DNA of 64,000 nt from Stenotrophomonas nitritireducens. Lineage in GTDB: Bacteria; Pseudomonadota; Gammaproteobacteria; Xanthomonadales; Xanthomonadaceae. The notes under the pieces were generated by a model. The model had not been told where the DNA came from. It ran no database searches and saw only the letters and a list, made by a program, of their open reading frames with translations. Shown here piece after piece: positions 16,890 through 24,825 of the stretch (position 1 is its first letter; each line of letters begins with the position of its first letter). A program made the translations under genes and the position numbers. The stretch spans positions 2,966,501 to 3,030,500 of the forward strand of contig NZ_CP016756.1 in NCBI RefSeq assembly GCF_001700965.1. The letters are read 5' to 3'.

Positions 16890-17546
16890 ATGGAAGCAGG
16901 GCTGACGCTCTACAGTTATTGGCGCTCGAGCGCTGCTTACCGCGTGCGTATCGGCATGAATCTGAAAGGGTTGGCATACGCCGTGACGCCGGTGCACCTG
17001 GTGCGCGATGGCGGTCAGCAGCATGCAGCCGATTACGCCGCGTTGAATCCGCAGGAACTGGTGCCGACGCTGCGTCATGGCGAGCGTGTGCTGACCCAGT
17101 CGCTTGCCATTCTTGAATACCTGGACGAAGTATTCCCCGAGCCAGCGCTGTTGCCGGCCGATGCCGGCGGACGCGCCCGTGTGCGCGCGCTGGCGCAGCA
17201 GGTGGCGTGTGACATCCATCCGCTGAACAACCTGCGGGTGATGCAGTTCTTCGATCGCGAATGGAACGTGCCGCAGCCCGAGCGTGACGAATGGACGCTG
17301 CACTGGATGCGCAAGGGTTTCACCGCGCTGGAGGCCATGCTGGCAGGCTCGTTCGATACCGGCCGCTACTGCCATGGTGCCGAACCCGGGTTGGCCGATT
17401 GCTGCCTGGTGCCGCAGCTGTACAACGCCCGCCGCTTTCATCTGGACCTGGCGCCGTACCCGACATTGCAGCGGATTGAAGCGGCCTGCCTGGCCCTGCC
17501 AGCATTCGATGCCGCCCGCCCGGAAAACCAGATCGACGCGGTTTGA
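16890..17546 (+). CDS. maiA: Maleylacetoacetate isomerase, zeta-class glutathione transferase
   Basis: Encodes 218 residues. A GST N-terminal thioredoxin-like fold begins LYSYWRSSAAYRVRIGMN and continues with NPQELVPTL and LTQSLAILEYLDE. The C-terminal helical domain has CDIHPLNNLRV and PGLADCCLVPQLYNARRF, both typical of maleylacetoacetate isomerase. It converts maleylacetoacetate to fumarylacetoacetate using glutathione. The usual zeta signature S-S-C is here SSAA, so the conserved Cys is replaced by Ala while the catalytic Ser is kept. The ATG at 16890 follows a purine-rich ggaagggggaaa. Confidence 0.92.
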   Translation: MEAGLTLYSYWRSSAAYRVRIGMNLKGLAYAVTPVHLVRDGGQQHAADYAALNPQELVPTLRHGERVLTQSLAILEYLDEVFPEPALLPADAGGRARVRALAQQVACDIHPLNNLRVMQFFDREWNVPQPERDEWTLHWMRKGFTALEAMLAGSFDTGRYCHGAEPGLADCCLVPQLYNARRFHLDLAPYPTLQRIEAACLALPAFDAARPENQIDAV

Positions 17547-17569
17547 ACGGCAGCAGGCAGGGGCGGCGG

Positions 17570-17966
17570 CTGATTGTGGGAGCGGCATGAGTCGCGAAGC
17601 CAGCCTCGTTCTTGTGGGAGCGGCGTAAGCCGCGAAGCCAGCATTGCTTCTGTAGGAGCGGCGTAAGCCGCGAAGCCGGCATTCCATCCGAAGCAGCAGC
17701 TAACCAAATGCCCGCCGAAGCAGGCCTGCAGCTCGGAGCCAACAATGGCTTCGCGGCTTACGCCGCTCCCACCAACATCGGTGCCGTTTCTCCGCTGCTC
17801 GGTATGTGGCTGTGGGCGCAATCTGGTTCTACCAGGCTGTTGTAGGAGCGGCGTAAGCCGCGAAGCCGGCATTCCATCCGAAGCAGCAGCTCAACCAAAT
17901 GCCCGCCGAAACAAACCTGCAGCTCGGTGGAAGCAGTGGTTTCGCGACTTACGCCGCTCCTACACG
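17570..17966. repeat. Cluster of GTAGGAGCGGCGTAAGCC palindromes
   Basis: Tandem forward copies begin near 17576, 17614 and 17651. Then come two composite units (about 17651-17772 and 17841-17964) that share the core cattccatccgaagcagcag and caaatgcccgccgaa and end in the inverted copy cgcggcttacgccgctcc. The two units are about 90 percent alike by eye. They fill the space between maiA and pilU. Confidence 0.88.
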
Positions 17967-18001
17967 AGCGGCTTGCCGCAGCTTTGACTTACCCCAAACG
18001 A

Positions 18002-18026
18002 CAAAGCCCCGCATCGCGGGGCGTTG
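18002..18026 (-). terminator. Terminator after pilU
   Basis: The stem gccccgc / gcggggc (18006-18022) is followed on the minus strand by tttgt. It lies 21 bases past the pilU stop and is a modest intrinsic terminator. Confidence 0.7.
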
Positions 18027-18046
18027 TCGTGGGCTACGCCGCTGGC

Positions 18047-19177
18047 TCAGAAGCCGTGGGTGATTGCCGCTGGTGCTGCTACCGCGAAATCCGCGTACGG
18101 GTCATGCTCGCCGCTGCCGCCTTCGGACAGGCGGAACTTCAAGGCCAGACCGTCGCGCGAGTCGGCGGCGCGCAGTGCCTCCTCCTGCTCGATGATGCCG
18201 TCCTTGGCCATGCGGAACAGGCACTGGTCGAAGCTCTGCATGCCTTCTTCCAGCGACTCTTCCATGGCCTGCTTGATCGCATGCACTTCGCCGCGGCGCA
18301 GCAGGTCGCGGATCATCGGCGTGTTGAGCAACACCTCGGTGGCCGGGCGGCGGCGGCCGTCCTTGCCCTTGACCAGGCGCTGCGAAACCACCGCGCGCAG
18401 GTTCAACGAGAGGTTCATCAACACGTTCTTGTGCGCGCTCTCGGGGAAGAAGTTGAGGATGCGCTCGATGGTCTGGTCGGCGTTGTTGGAGTGCAGCGTG
18501 GCCAGGCACAGGTGGCCGGTTTCGGCGAAGGCGATGGCCGCTTCCATGGTTTCGGCGTCCAGGATCTCGCCGATCAGGATCACGTCCGGCGCCTCACGCA
18601 TCGCGTTCTTCAGCGCGTTGTGGAAGGCATGGGTGTCCAAGCCGACTTCGCGCTGGTTGACGATGGACTGCTTGTGCTTGTGCAGGAACTCGATCGGGTC
18701 CTCGATGGTGAGGATATGCCCGGTCGAGGTGCTGTTGCGGTGGTCGATCATCGAGGCCAGCGAGGTCGACTTGCCGGAGCCGGTCGAGCCGACCACCAGC
18801 ACCAGCCCGCGCGGGGTCATGATCACGTCCTTCAGCACCTGCGGGAGGTTGAGCTCCTCGATGCTGGGGATGCGGCTCTTGATCGCACGGATGACCATGC
18901 CCACTTCGCCGCGCTGCTTGAACACATTGACGCGGAAACGCCCGGCGTCGGCCAGGGCGATGGCCATGTTCAGCTCCAGGTCGCGCTCGAACTGCGGCAC
19001 CTGGCCCTCGTCCATCAGCGAATAGGCGATTTTCTTGACCATCCCCGGCGGCAGGCCGGTATTGCCCAGCGGGTACAACTTGCCTTCAATCTTGATGTAA
19101 ACCGGCGCTCCGGTAGTCAAAAACATGTCCGAAGCGTTCTTTTCGGTCATCAGCTTCAAGAAATAGCCGATATCCAT
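18047..19177 (-). CDS. pilU: Type IV pilus retraction ATPase PilU
   Basis: Encodes 376 residues, the usual PilU length. The start MDIGYFLKLMTEKNASDMF matches PilU better than PilT. Walker A is GSTGSGKSTS, followed by the Asp box region TIEDPIEFLHKHKQSIVNQREVG, Walker B APDVILIGEI and the His box CLATLHSNNA. It powers pilus retraction together with PilT in the cytoplasm. pilT usually lies next to pilU, but here the upstream neighbour is a divergent DUF4398 gene, so pilT must be elsewhere or beyond the window. Start at 19177 was chosen for the family N-terminus. Confidence 0.93.
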   Translation of the reverse strand: MDIGYFLKLMTEKNASDMFLTTGAPVYIKIEGKLYPLGNTGLPPGMVKKIAYSLMDEGQVPQFERDLELNMAIALADAGRFRVNVFKQRGEVGMVIRAIKSRIPSIEELNLPQVLKDVIMTPRGLVLVVGSTGSGKSTSLASMIDHRNSTSTGHILTIEDPIEFLHKHKQSIVNQREVGLDTHAFHNALKNAMREAPDVILIGEILDAETMEAAIAFAETGHLCLATLHSNNADQTIERILNFFPESAHKNVLMNLSLNLRAVVSQRLVKGKDGRRRPATEVLLNTPMIRDLLRRGEVHAIKQAMEESLEEGMQSFDQCLFRMAKDGIIEQEEALRAADSRDGLALKFRLSEGGSGEHDPYADFAVAAPAAITHGF

Positions 19178-19275
19178 GCGCAATGTTTCCCCAACAAACG
19201 GCGGCCTGCCGTTGCAAGCACGCCTCTGGCTTGACCACAATGGCCGCGCTCAGTCACCCAAGCCACGGCTCCCCA

Positions 19276-19662
19276 ATGAAACCTAGCTTCGCACAATTAA
19301 GACGATTCCTGTGTGTCACCGCCTGCATATTCGTGCTAAGCGGCAGCGCATTGGCACAGGATCCGGGCGCAATGGAACTGCTCACCGCACAACAGGCCGT
19401 GGAGAAGGCTGACCGCGCCGACGCCGACCAATACGCGCCGGACATGATGGCCATGGCCCGCCAGCAACTGGGCCAGGCCCAGCAGGCCGCAGGTGATCGC
19501 CGGCTGCGCAAGCAGGCGCCGGTGCTGGCGCTGCGTGCGGCAGCCGACGCCGATCTGGCGCGGGCGCAGAGCGAGGAAGCGGTTGCGCAGGCCCAGTTGG
19601 CCCAGCGCAAGGCCGAGGTTGCCCAGCTGCAACGCCAGTTGGCGACAGGGGAGGGACGTTGA
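19276..19662 (+). CDS. DUF4398-containing periplasmic protein
   Basis: Encodes 128 residues. A signal peptide (hydrophobic stretch about residues 12-26, ending GSALAQ) is followed by a continuous helical region rich in Ala, Gln and Arg. Pieces such as LLTAQQAVEKADRADADQYAPDMM and ARQQLGQAQQA match the DUF4398 pattern. Residues about 60-125 look like a coiled coil. Its stop overlaps the start of the OmpA-like gene (TGATG), so the two are probably translated together. Function is not established; it may form a helical periplasmic partner of the OmpA-like protein. Confidence 0.75.
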   Translation: MKPSFAQLRRFLCVTACIFVLSGSALAQDPGAMELLTAQQAVEKADRADADQYAPDMMAMARQQLGQAQQAAGDRRLRKQAPVLALRAAADADLARAQSEEAVAQAQLAQRKAEVAQLQRQLATGEGR

Positions 19663-20543
19663 TGCGGATCAGGAATCTGGTGGTCGTAGGCCTGCTGGCC
19701 ATGCCGATGCTAGCGCTGGCGGCGGAAGACCCGGCAGTGGCTGGCTTGAACCAGCGGCTGCTGACGCTGCAGGCGGACATGGCCACGGCCGATGTGGCGC
19801 CGTTTGAAAAGCTGCAGGCGCAGCAGGCCATTGCGGCGCTGGCCAAGGCCAAGCGCAAGGACGTGGAAGATGCCCGTTATCTGGCCGAGCGCCGGGTTGC
19901 CATTGCCGAGGCGGCCAGCCGCACCGCGCTGGCACGGCGCGAAATCGACCAGCTCGAGCGCACCCGCAGCGAGCTGCTGATCGAGGCCAGCCGCCGGGAT
20001 GCGGCCCGCGCCCGACAGGAAGCGGAGCAGTTGCGCGTGCAGACCCAGATCCAGGCCGAGGAAGCTGAGCGCCTGCGCCTGGCTGCCGAAGCCGAGACCC
20101 TGGCCCGCCAGGACGCCGAAACCGCGCTCACCAGCGTTGCCGGCCGTCAGCAGCAGCGCCTGAGTGCCGCCCAGCAGAACGCGGCCAAGCTGGCCCGCGA
20201 AGAGGCCGAGCTGGTGTCCGGGCAGAAGCTGCCTGCATCAAAGTTCGATGGACGCGGCGAGGTCTATACCTTTGCCGGTGATGCCTTCGCCGCCGGCCAG
20301 GCGGCGCTGTCCGGCGGTGCCCGCAACCAGGCCAAGGCACTGGCCGAATACCTGAACATCGGCAAGAAGGGCCGGGTCACGATCGAGGCTTACGACAGTG
20401 CCAACGGGGTGGGCCAACGCCGTGCGCAGGCACTCAAGGACGCGTTGGTCGAGGCCGGTGTGGCTGCCAGCCGGATCCAGGTGACGGGCAAGAAGGCGGC
20501 CTCCACACGGGCCCGTTCAGCCGAAGTGATTATTGCCCCGTAA
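19662..20543 (+). CDS. OmpA-family protein with long N-terminal coiled coil
   Basis: Encodes 293 residues. The signal peptide ends near LALAAED (residue 20). Residues about 40-185 are a charged helix with heptad character (for example RREIDQLERTRSELL, QIQAEEAERLRLAAEAETLA). The C-terminal 90 residues resemble an OmpA/MotB peptidoglycan-binding domain: LSGGARNQAKALAEYL, VTIEAYDSANGVGQRRAQALKDAL and a final VEAGV...RIQVTGKKA. The usual OmpA GHTD is EAYDSAN here, so peptidoglycan binding may be altered. It is coupled to the DUF4398 gene and probably forms a periplasmic rod. The ATG at 19662 is preferred over TTG at 19659. Confidence 0.78.
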   Translation: MRIRNLVVVGLLAMPMLALAAEDPAVAGLNQRLLTLQADMATADVAPFEKLQAQQAIAALAKAKRKDVEDARYLAERRVAIAEAASRTALARREIDQLERTRSELLIEASRRDAARARQEAEQLRVQTQIQAEEAERLRLAAEAETLARQDAETALTSVAGRQQQRLSAAQQNAAKLAREEAELVSGQKLPASKFDGRGEVYTFAGDAFAAGQAALSGGARNQAKALAEYLNIGKKGRVTIEAYDSANGVGQRRAQALKDALVEAGVAASRIQVTGKKAASTRARSAEVIIAP

Positions 20544-20872
20544 CAAACTTAAACGGCTGAACTTGTTAGGTTTTTGTCATTCGGTCATGGCTGAATGTGG
20601 CCCAGTCTGGATATTCAGGAAACGTTCCCGCAGAACCCTTGCCGGAACCTTTTTGCAGGCGTAGGGTCAATTGTCCGGGCGGCAACTCCGTCGCCCGGAC
20701 AACGGAGGGCCGAGCCGGTGCAAGCGTGGCGCGAACCAGTAACCGAAGGCATCTGGCAGGTTGGCCAGAGCACGGTGGGTGGTGCCGGCTTGGGCGGTCA
20801 CGGCTTTCCAATCCAGCAACGCCCCGTGCCAGCCGGCCGGGGCGTTCTTGTTTCTGCATGAAGGAGGTAGTC
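20544..20872 (+). other. Structured intergenic region, possible small RNA
   Basis: This 330-base gap before the DUF465 gene holds no conserved reading frame. It contains a strong hairpin ttgtccgggcg / cgcccggacaa (about 20669-20702) and a smaller one (aaccag...ctggcaggtt, about 20737-20763). Complementary segments agccgg and ccggct lie 75 bases apart. A terminator-like stem comes last (aacgccccg / cggggcgtt, 20818-20846, then cttgttt). The order of stems ending in a terminator suggests a small RNA or a structured leader. No known family was recognised. Confidence 0.4.
20818..20853 (+). terminator. Intrinsic terminator-like stem ahead of the DUF465 gene
   Basis: A 9-bp perfect stem (aacgccccg / cggggcgtt) is followed by cttgttt. 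It lies only 20 bases before the DUF465 start codon, so it either ends an upstream transcript or acts as an attenuator in that gene's leader. Confidence 0.6.
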
Positions 20873-21091
20873 ATGTTCGAAGGGCAGCCGCAGAGTGAAA
20901 TCGACGCATTGGCCAAGGCCAACCCGGAGTTCAAGCAGCTCTACCAACAGCATAAGAAGCTGAACAAGAAATGCATGGACGCGGAGCTGGGTGTGCTCCC
21001 GATTGATGGGGTCACCCTGGGACAGATGAAACGGGAAAAACTGCTGGCCAAGCAGAAGCTCCTGCGGATTTACGAAAACAGCCTCAACTAA
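20873..21091 (+). CDS. Small YdcH/DUF465 family protein
   Basis: Encodes 72 residues. The DUF465 pattern is clear: IDALAKANPEFKQLYQQHKKLNK, then DGVTLGQMKREKLLAKQKLLRIY, a short two-helix coiled-coil protein. Function is unknown in general. An excellent ribosome-binding site, aaggaggt, lies at 20861-20868 and fixes the start at the ATG at 20873; an in-frame ATG at 20858 is too early for it. The gene stands alone, with a terminator-like stem before it and a long hairpin after. Confidence 0.88.
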   Translation: MFEGQPQSEIDALAKANPEFKQLYQQHKKLNKKCMDAELGVLPIDGVTLGQMKREKLLAKQKLLRIYENSLN

Positions 21092-21118
21092 ACCTTCCCC
21101 ACGCTTTACCGCTTATGT

Positions 21119-21160
21119 CGCGGACGGTGGCGGCCTCCTCGTCGGCCGCCATTGTCCGCG
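21119..21160 (+). terminator. Long GC-rich hairpin after the DUF465 gene
   Basis: An imperfect stem of about 17 bp (cgcggacggtggcggcc / ggccgccattgtccgcg) encloses tcctcgtc. It lies 28 bases past the stop codon. It has no T-run but is strong enough to define a 3' end. Confidence 0.55.
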
Positions 21161-21270
21161 TCACTTGGCAGAGCAGTTCCGGTGCCGGAAAGCGTCATTA
21201 ACTGACTTTCCTGCACAACCATCGGATAATCATCGGTCCGGCCGCTTGCGGCGCGATCTGAACCAAACCG

Positions 21271-22641
21271 ATGCCCATCCATTCCTCCATCCTCGAACTC
21301 ATCGGCAATACGCCCATCATCAAGGCCCAGCGCCTGGATGTCGGCGTGTGCGAGCTGTACCTCAAGATGGAGAGCGCCAACCCGGGCGGGTCGATCAAGG
21401 ACCGCATTGGCTTGTCGATGATCGAGGCGGCCGAAAAGCGCGGGGATCTCAAGCCTGGTGCGACGCTGGTCGAAGGCACCGCCGGCAATACCGGCCTGGG
21501 CTTGGCGCTGGTGGCGCAGCAGAAGGGCTACAAGCTGATCCTCGTGGTTCCCGACAAGATGAGCCGGGAAAAGATCTTCAACCTGAAGGCAATGGGCGCC
21601 GAAGTGGTGCTGACCCGTTCGGACGTGGCCAAGGGCCACCCGGAGTACTACCAGGACCTGGCAAAGACCGTCGCCGACCGTACCCCGGGCGCCTACTTCA
21701 TTAACCAGTTTGGCAACCCCGACAACCCGGCCGCGCACGAGTTCGGCACCGGCCCGGAGATCATCGAGCAGATGGGCGGTGACCTGGACGCCATCGTGTT
21801 TGGCTGCGGTAGCTCCGGCACCATGACCGGCCTGTCGCGCGCCTTCGCCAAGCTCTCGCCCAAGACCGAGCTGGTGCTGGCCGACCCGGTCGGCTCGATC
21901 CTGGCCGAGTACATCAACGAGGGCACGCTGAACGAAAAGTCCGGCAGCTGGCTGGTGGAAGGCATCGGCGAGGATTTCCTGCCGGACATCTCCGATTTCA
22001 GCCGGGTCAAGAAGGCTTATGCCATCACTGATGCCGAGAGCTTCCACACCGCGCGCGAGCTGCTGGGCAAGGAAGGCATCCTCGGTGGCTCCTCCACCGG
22101 CACCCTGCTGGCCGCCGCGTTGAAGTACTGCCGCGAGCAGACCACGCCGAAGAAGGTTCTGGTGCTGGTGCCGGATACCGGCAACAAGTACCTGTCCAAG
22201 ATGTACAACGATTACTGGATGCTGGACAACGGTTTCCTGGAGCGCCCGCAGTTCGGCGACCTGCGCGACCTGATCCTGCGCCCCTACAGCCAGCGCGACA
22301 CCGTGGTGGTGAGCCCGAAGGACCTGCTGACCACTGCCTACCAGCGCATGAAGCTGTATGACGTGTCGCAGCTGCCGGTGATGGATGGCAGCCAGCTGGT
22401 CGGCATCATCGATGAAAGCGACGTGCTGCTGCACGTCTACGGCGACGAAGCCCGCTTCCGCGACCCAGTCTCGGTGGCCATGGTCAGCAAGCTGGACCGG
22501 CTGGACGTCAAGTCGCCGATCGAGGCCCTGCTGCCGGTGTTCGACCGCGGCCAGGTGGCGATCATCACCGATGGTGACGCCTTCCTCGGTCTGATCACCC
22601 GCATCGACCTGCTGAACTACCTGCGTCGCCGCGTTCAGTAA
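21271..22641 (+). CDS. cbs: Cystathionine beta-synthase
   Basis: Encodes 456 residues. The N-terminal PLP-dependent fold includes ELIGNTPI, the cofactor lysine in NPGGSIKDRIG, the phosphate loop EGTAGNTGLGLA, and GCGSSGTMTGLS. After about residue 330 come two CBS domains (VVSPKDLLTTAYQRMKLYDV; IEALLPVFDRGQVAI). Length and C-terminal CBS pair fit cystathionine beta-synthase rather than cysteine synthase. It condenses serine (or O-acetylserine) with homocysteine to give cystathionine. metB follows 84 bases downstream on the same strand, so the two form a transsulfuration pair. Confidence 0.92.
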   Translation: MPIHSSILELIGNTPIIKAQRLDVGVCELYLKMESANPGGSIKDRIGLSMIEAAEKRGDLKPGATLVEGTAGNTGLGLALVAQQKGYKLILVVPDKMSREKIFNLKAMGAEVVLTRSDVAKGHPEYYQDLAKTVADRTPGAYFINQFGNPDNPAAHEFGTGPEIIEQMGGDLDAIVFGCGSSGTMTGLSRAFAKLSPKTELVLADPVGSILAEYINEGTLNEKSGSWLVEGIGEDFLPDISDFSRVKKAYAITDAESFHTARELLGKEGILGGSSTGTLLAAALKYCREQTTPKKVLVLVPDTGNKYLSKMYNDYWMLDNGFLERPQFGDLRDLILRPYSQRDTVVVSPKDLLTTAYQRMKLYDVSQLPVMDGSQLVGIIDESDVLLHVYGDEARFRDPVSVAMVSKLDRLDVKSPIEALLPVFDRGQVAIITDGDAFLGLITRIDLLNYLRRRVQ

Positions 22642-22650
22642 GCGCGGCTG

Positions 22651-22672
22651 GTCCCCTCGTAAGAGGGGGCCA
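22651..22672 (+). terminator. Small hairpin between cbs and metB
   Basis: The stem gtcccctc / gagggggc with loop gtaa sits 10 bases after the cbs stop. It lacks a T-run; it may give partial termination between the two genes. Confidence 0.45.
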
Positions 22673-22725
22673 CGGTAGATTCAGACAGCACTGATAGAAT
22701 TTCGCCTCTTTAGCTGGAAGCCCTT

Positions 22726-23913
22726 ATGACGGATCAGCATTCACGCAGCCAGGACGGCGAGCGCGCTTTGTCGCTTGCCACGTTGGCCATCCATGGCGGG
22801 CAGTCGCCTGACCCCAGCACCGGCGCAGTCATGCCGCCGATCTATGCCACCTCGACCTATGCACAGTCCAGCCCGGGCGAGCATCAGGGTTTTGAGTACT
22901 CGCGCACGCATAACCCGACCCGTTTCGCCTACGAGCGTTGCGTGGCCTCGCTGGAAGGCGGTACGCGCGGCTTCGCCTTTGCTTCGGGCATGGCGGCCAG
23001 CTCCACCGTGATCGAACTGCTGGATGCCGGCAGCCACGTGGTGGCGATGGATGACATCTACGGCGGCAGTTTCCGCCTGTTCGAGCGGGTGCGTCGCCGC
23101 ACCGCCGCGCTGGATTTCAGCTTCGTCGACCTGACCGACCTGGCCACGTTCGAGGCTGCGATCACGCCCAAGACCAAGATGGTGTGGATCGAGACCCCGA
23201 CCAACCCGATGCTGAAGATCGTCGACATCGCTGCGGTGGCCGCCATCGCCAAGCGCCACGGCCTGATCGTGGTGGTGGACAACACCTTCGCCTCGCCGAT
23301 GCTGCAGCGCCCGCTGGAACTTGGCGCGGACCTGGTGTTGCATTCGGCCACCAAGTACCTCAACGGCCATTCCGACATGGTCGGTGGCATGGTGGTGGTG
23401 GGTGACAACGCCGAACTGGCCGAGCAGATGGCCTTCCTGCAGAACTCCATCGGTGGCGTGCAAGGCCCGTTTGACAGCTTCCTGGCCCTGCGTGGCCTGA
23501 AGACCCTGCCGCTGCGCATGAAGGCGCATTGCGCCAATGCGATGGAACTGGCTACCTGGCTGGAAACCCATCCTGCCGTCGAGAAGGTGATCTACCCGGG
23601 CCTGGCCTCGCACCCGCAGCATGAACTGGCGGGCAAGCAGATGGCCGGCTACGGCGGCATCGTCTCGATCGTGCTCAAGGGCGGTTTCGAAGCTGCCAAG
23701 CGTTTCTGCGAGCGCACCGAACTGTTCACCCTGGCCGAATCCCTCGGCGGCGTGGAAAGCCTGGTCAACCACCCGGCAGTGATGACCCACGCCTCGATTC
23801 CCGTCGCCCGCCGCGAGCAGCTGGGCATCAGCGATGCGCTGGTGCGGTTGAGCGTGGGGGTTGAGGATGTGGAGGATTTGCGGGTGGATTTGGGGCAGGC
23901 GCTTGCCGATTGA
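22726..23913 (+). CDS. metB: Cystathionine gamma-lyase/gamma-synthase (MetB/MetC family)
   Basis: Encodes 395 residues of the Cys/Met-metabolism PLP enzyme family. The motifs are LATLAIHGGQSPDPSTGAV, YSRTHNPTR, FASGMAASS, DDIYGGSFRLF, ETPTNPM, VVVDNTFASP, and the PLP lysine in HSATKYLNGHSD. SLGGVESLVNHPAVMTHASI closes the active site. Whether it runs as gamma-synthase or gamma-lyase cannot be told from sequence alone; the cbs neighbour favours reverse transsulfuration to cysteine. In Xanthomonas the orthologue marks one border of the LPS O-antigen locus, and the same holds here. Confidence 0.92.
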   Translation: MTDQHSRSQDGERALSLATLAIHGGQSPDPSTGAVMPPIYATSTYAQSSPGEHQGFEYSRTHNPTRFAYERCVASLEGGTRGFAFASGMAASSTVIELLDAGSHVVAMDDIYGGSFRLFERVRRRTAALDFSFVDLTDLATFEAAITPKTKMVWIETPTNPMLKIVDIAAVAAIAKRHGLIVVVDNTFASPMLQRPLELGADLVLHSATKYLNGHSDMVGGMVVVGDNAELAEQMAFLQNSIGGVQGPFDSFLALRGLKTLPLRMKAHCANAMELATWLETHPAVEKVIYPGLASHPQHELAGKQMAGYGGIVSIVLKGGFEAAKRFCERTELFTLAESLGGVESLVNHPAVMTHASIPVARREQLGISDALVRLSVGVEDVEDLRVDLGQALAD

Positions 23914-23994
23914 TCTCGGTTGCGGGTGATCAGCTTTGCGCATCGCCTTCTTATGCAGGAGGGGTGCTGTCTCCAGAATCCAGGAAATCCAAGA

Positions 23995-24825
23995 ATGTTC
24001 AACTCAAGTCAATCGATGAGTCTTGCGCCCAAGACCGCGCTCAGTTCGATGATCCGTCACCGAGCGCTCATTATTGAGATGGTCAAGCGTGAGGTGGTTG
24101 GTCGCTATCGTGGCTCTGCAATGGGGCTGCTCTGGTCTTTCTTTACGCCTGTACTGATGTTGATCGTCTATACCTTTGTCTTCAGTGTGGTGTTTCGAGC
24201 ACGTTGGGCAGGCGGGTCGGGATCGAAGACCGAGTTTGCGGTGGTTTTATTTGTCGGCATGATGATTTTCGGGCTGTTTTCGGAGTGCATCAATCGTGCA
24301 CCCTCTCTTATTTTGTCCAACGCCAATTACGTCAAAAAGGTCATCTTCCCCCTCGAGATATTGCCAATCGTTTCGTTGGGAGCGGCGCTTTTCCACTTCG
24401 TCGTCAGTATGCTGGTCTGGATTATTTTCTATCTGGTCCTTTTTGGTATTCCCGCCGTCCAGGCACTCTGGCTGCCGGTGGCGATCGCCCCTCTCTTGAT
24501 CATGTGCCTTGGTCTTTCCTGGTTCCTTGCGTCCTTGGGTGTGTATCTGCGCGATGTAGGACAGATAATTGGTGTGGTAACTACGGCACTAATGTTCATG
24601 TCGCCAGTTTTTTTTCCGATGGTGGCGATGCCAGAGGAATTTCGTCCTTATCTTCATCTGAGTCCGCTCACCTATTTCATTGAGCAGTCACGGGCGCTGC
24701 TTGTCTGGCACGGGGACATGCAATGGGGCACCTGGCTCAAAATGCTCGGTTTGTCGCTGGTGATTGCGGCATTGGGATTTGCTTGGTTCCAGAAGACCAG
24801 GAAGGGTTTCGCAGATGTCATCTGA
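23995..24825 (+). CDS. wzm: O-antigen ABC transporter permease Wzm
   Basis: Encodes 276 residues with six predicted membrane segments (for example MGLLWSFFTPVLMLIVYTFVF and SMLVWIIFYLVLFGI in part). The ABC-2 pattern VKREVVGRYRGSAMGLLWSF and the C-terminal MSPVFFPMVAMPEEFRPYL with LSPLTYFIEQSR are typical of Wzm. With Wzt it moves undecaprenyl-linked O polysaccharide across the inner membrane. The start codon could be 23995 or the in-frame ATG at 24016. Base composition drops below that of metB from here on. The end overlaps wzt by 11 bases. Confidence 0.93.
   Translation: MFNSSQSMSLAPKTALSSMIRHRALIIEMVKREVVGRYRGSAMGLLWSFFTPVLMLIVYTFVFSVVFRARWAGGSGSKTEFAVVLFVGMMIFGLFSECINRAPSLILSNANYVKKVIFPLEILPIVSLGAALFHFVVSMLVWIIFYLVLFGIPAVQALWLPVAIAPLLIMCLGLSWFLASLGVYLRDVGQIIGVVTTALMFMSPVFFPMVAMPEEFRPYLHLSPLTYFIEQSRALLVWHGDMQWGTWLKMLGLSLVIAALGFAWFQKTRKGFADVI

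Noticed and set aside
22642..22725. Possible SAM or SAH riboswitch before metB
   Set aside because: Only 84 bases with one small hairpin; none of the conserved aptamer blocks are present.
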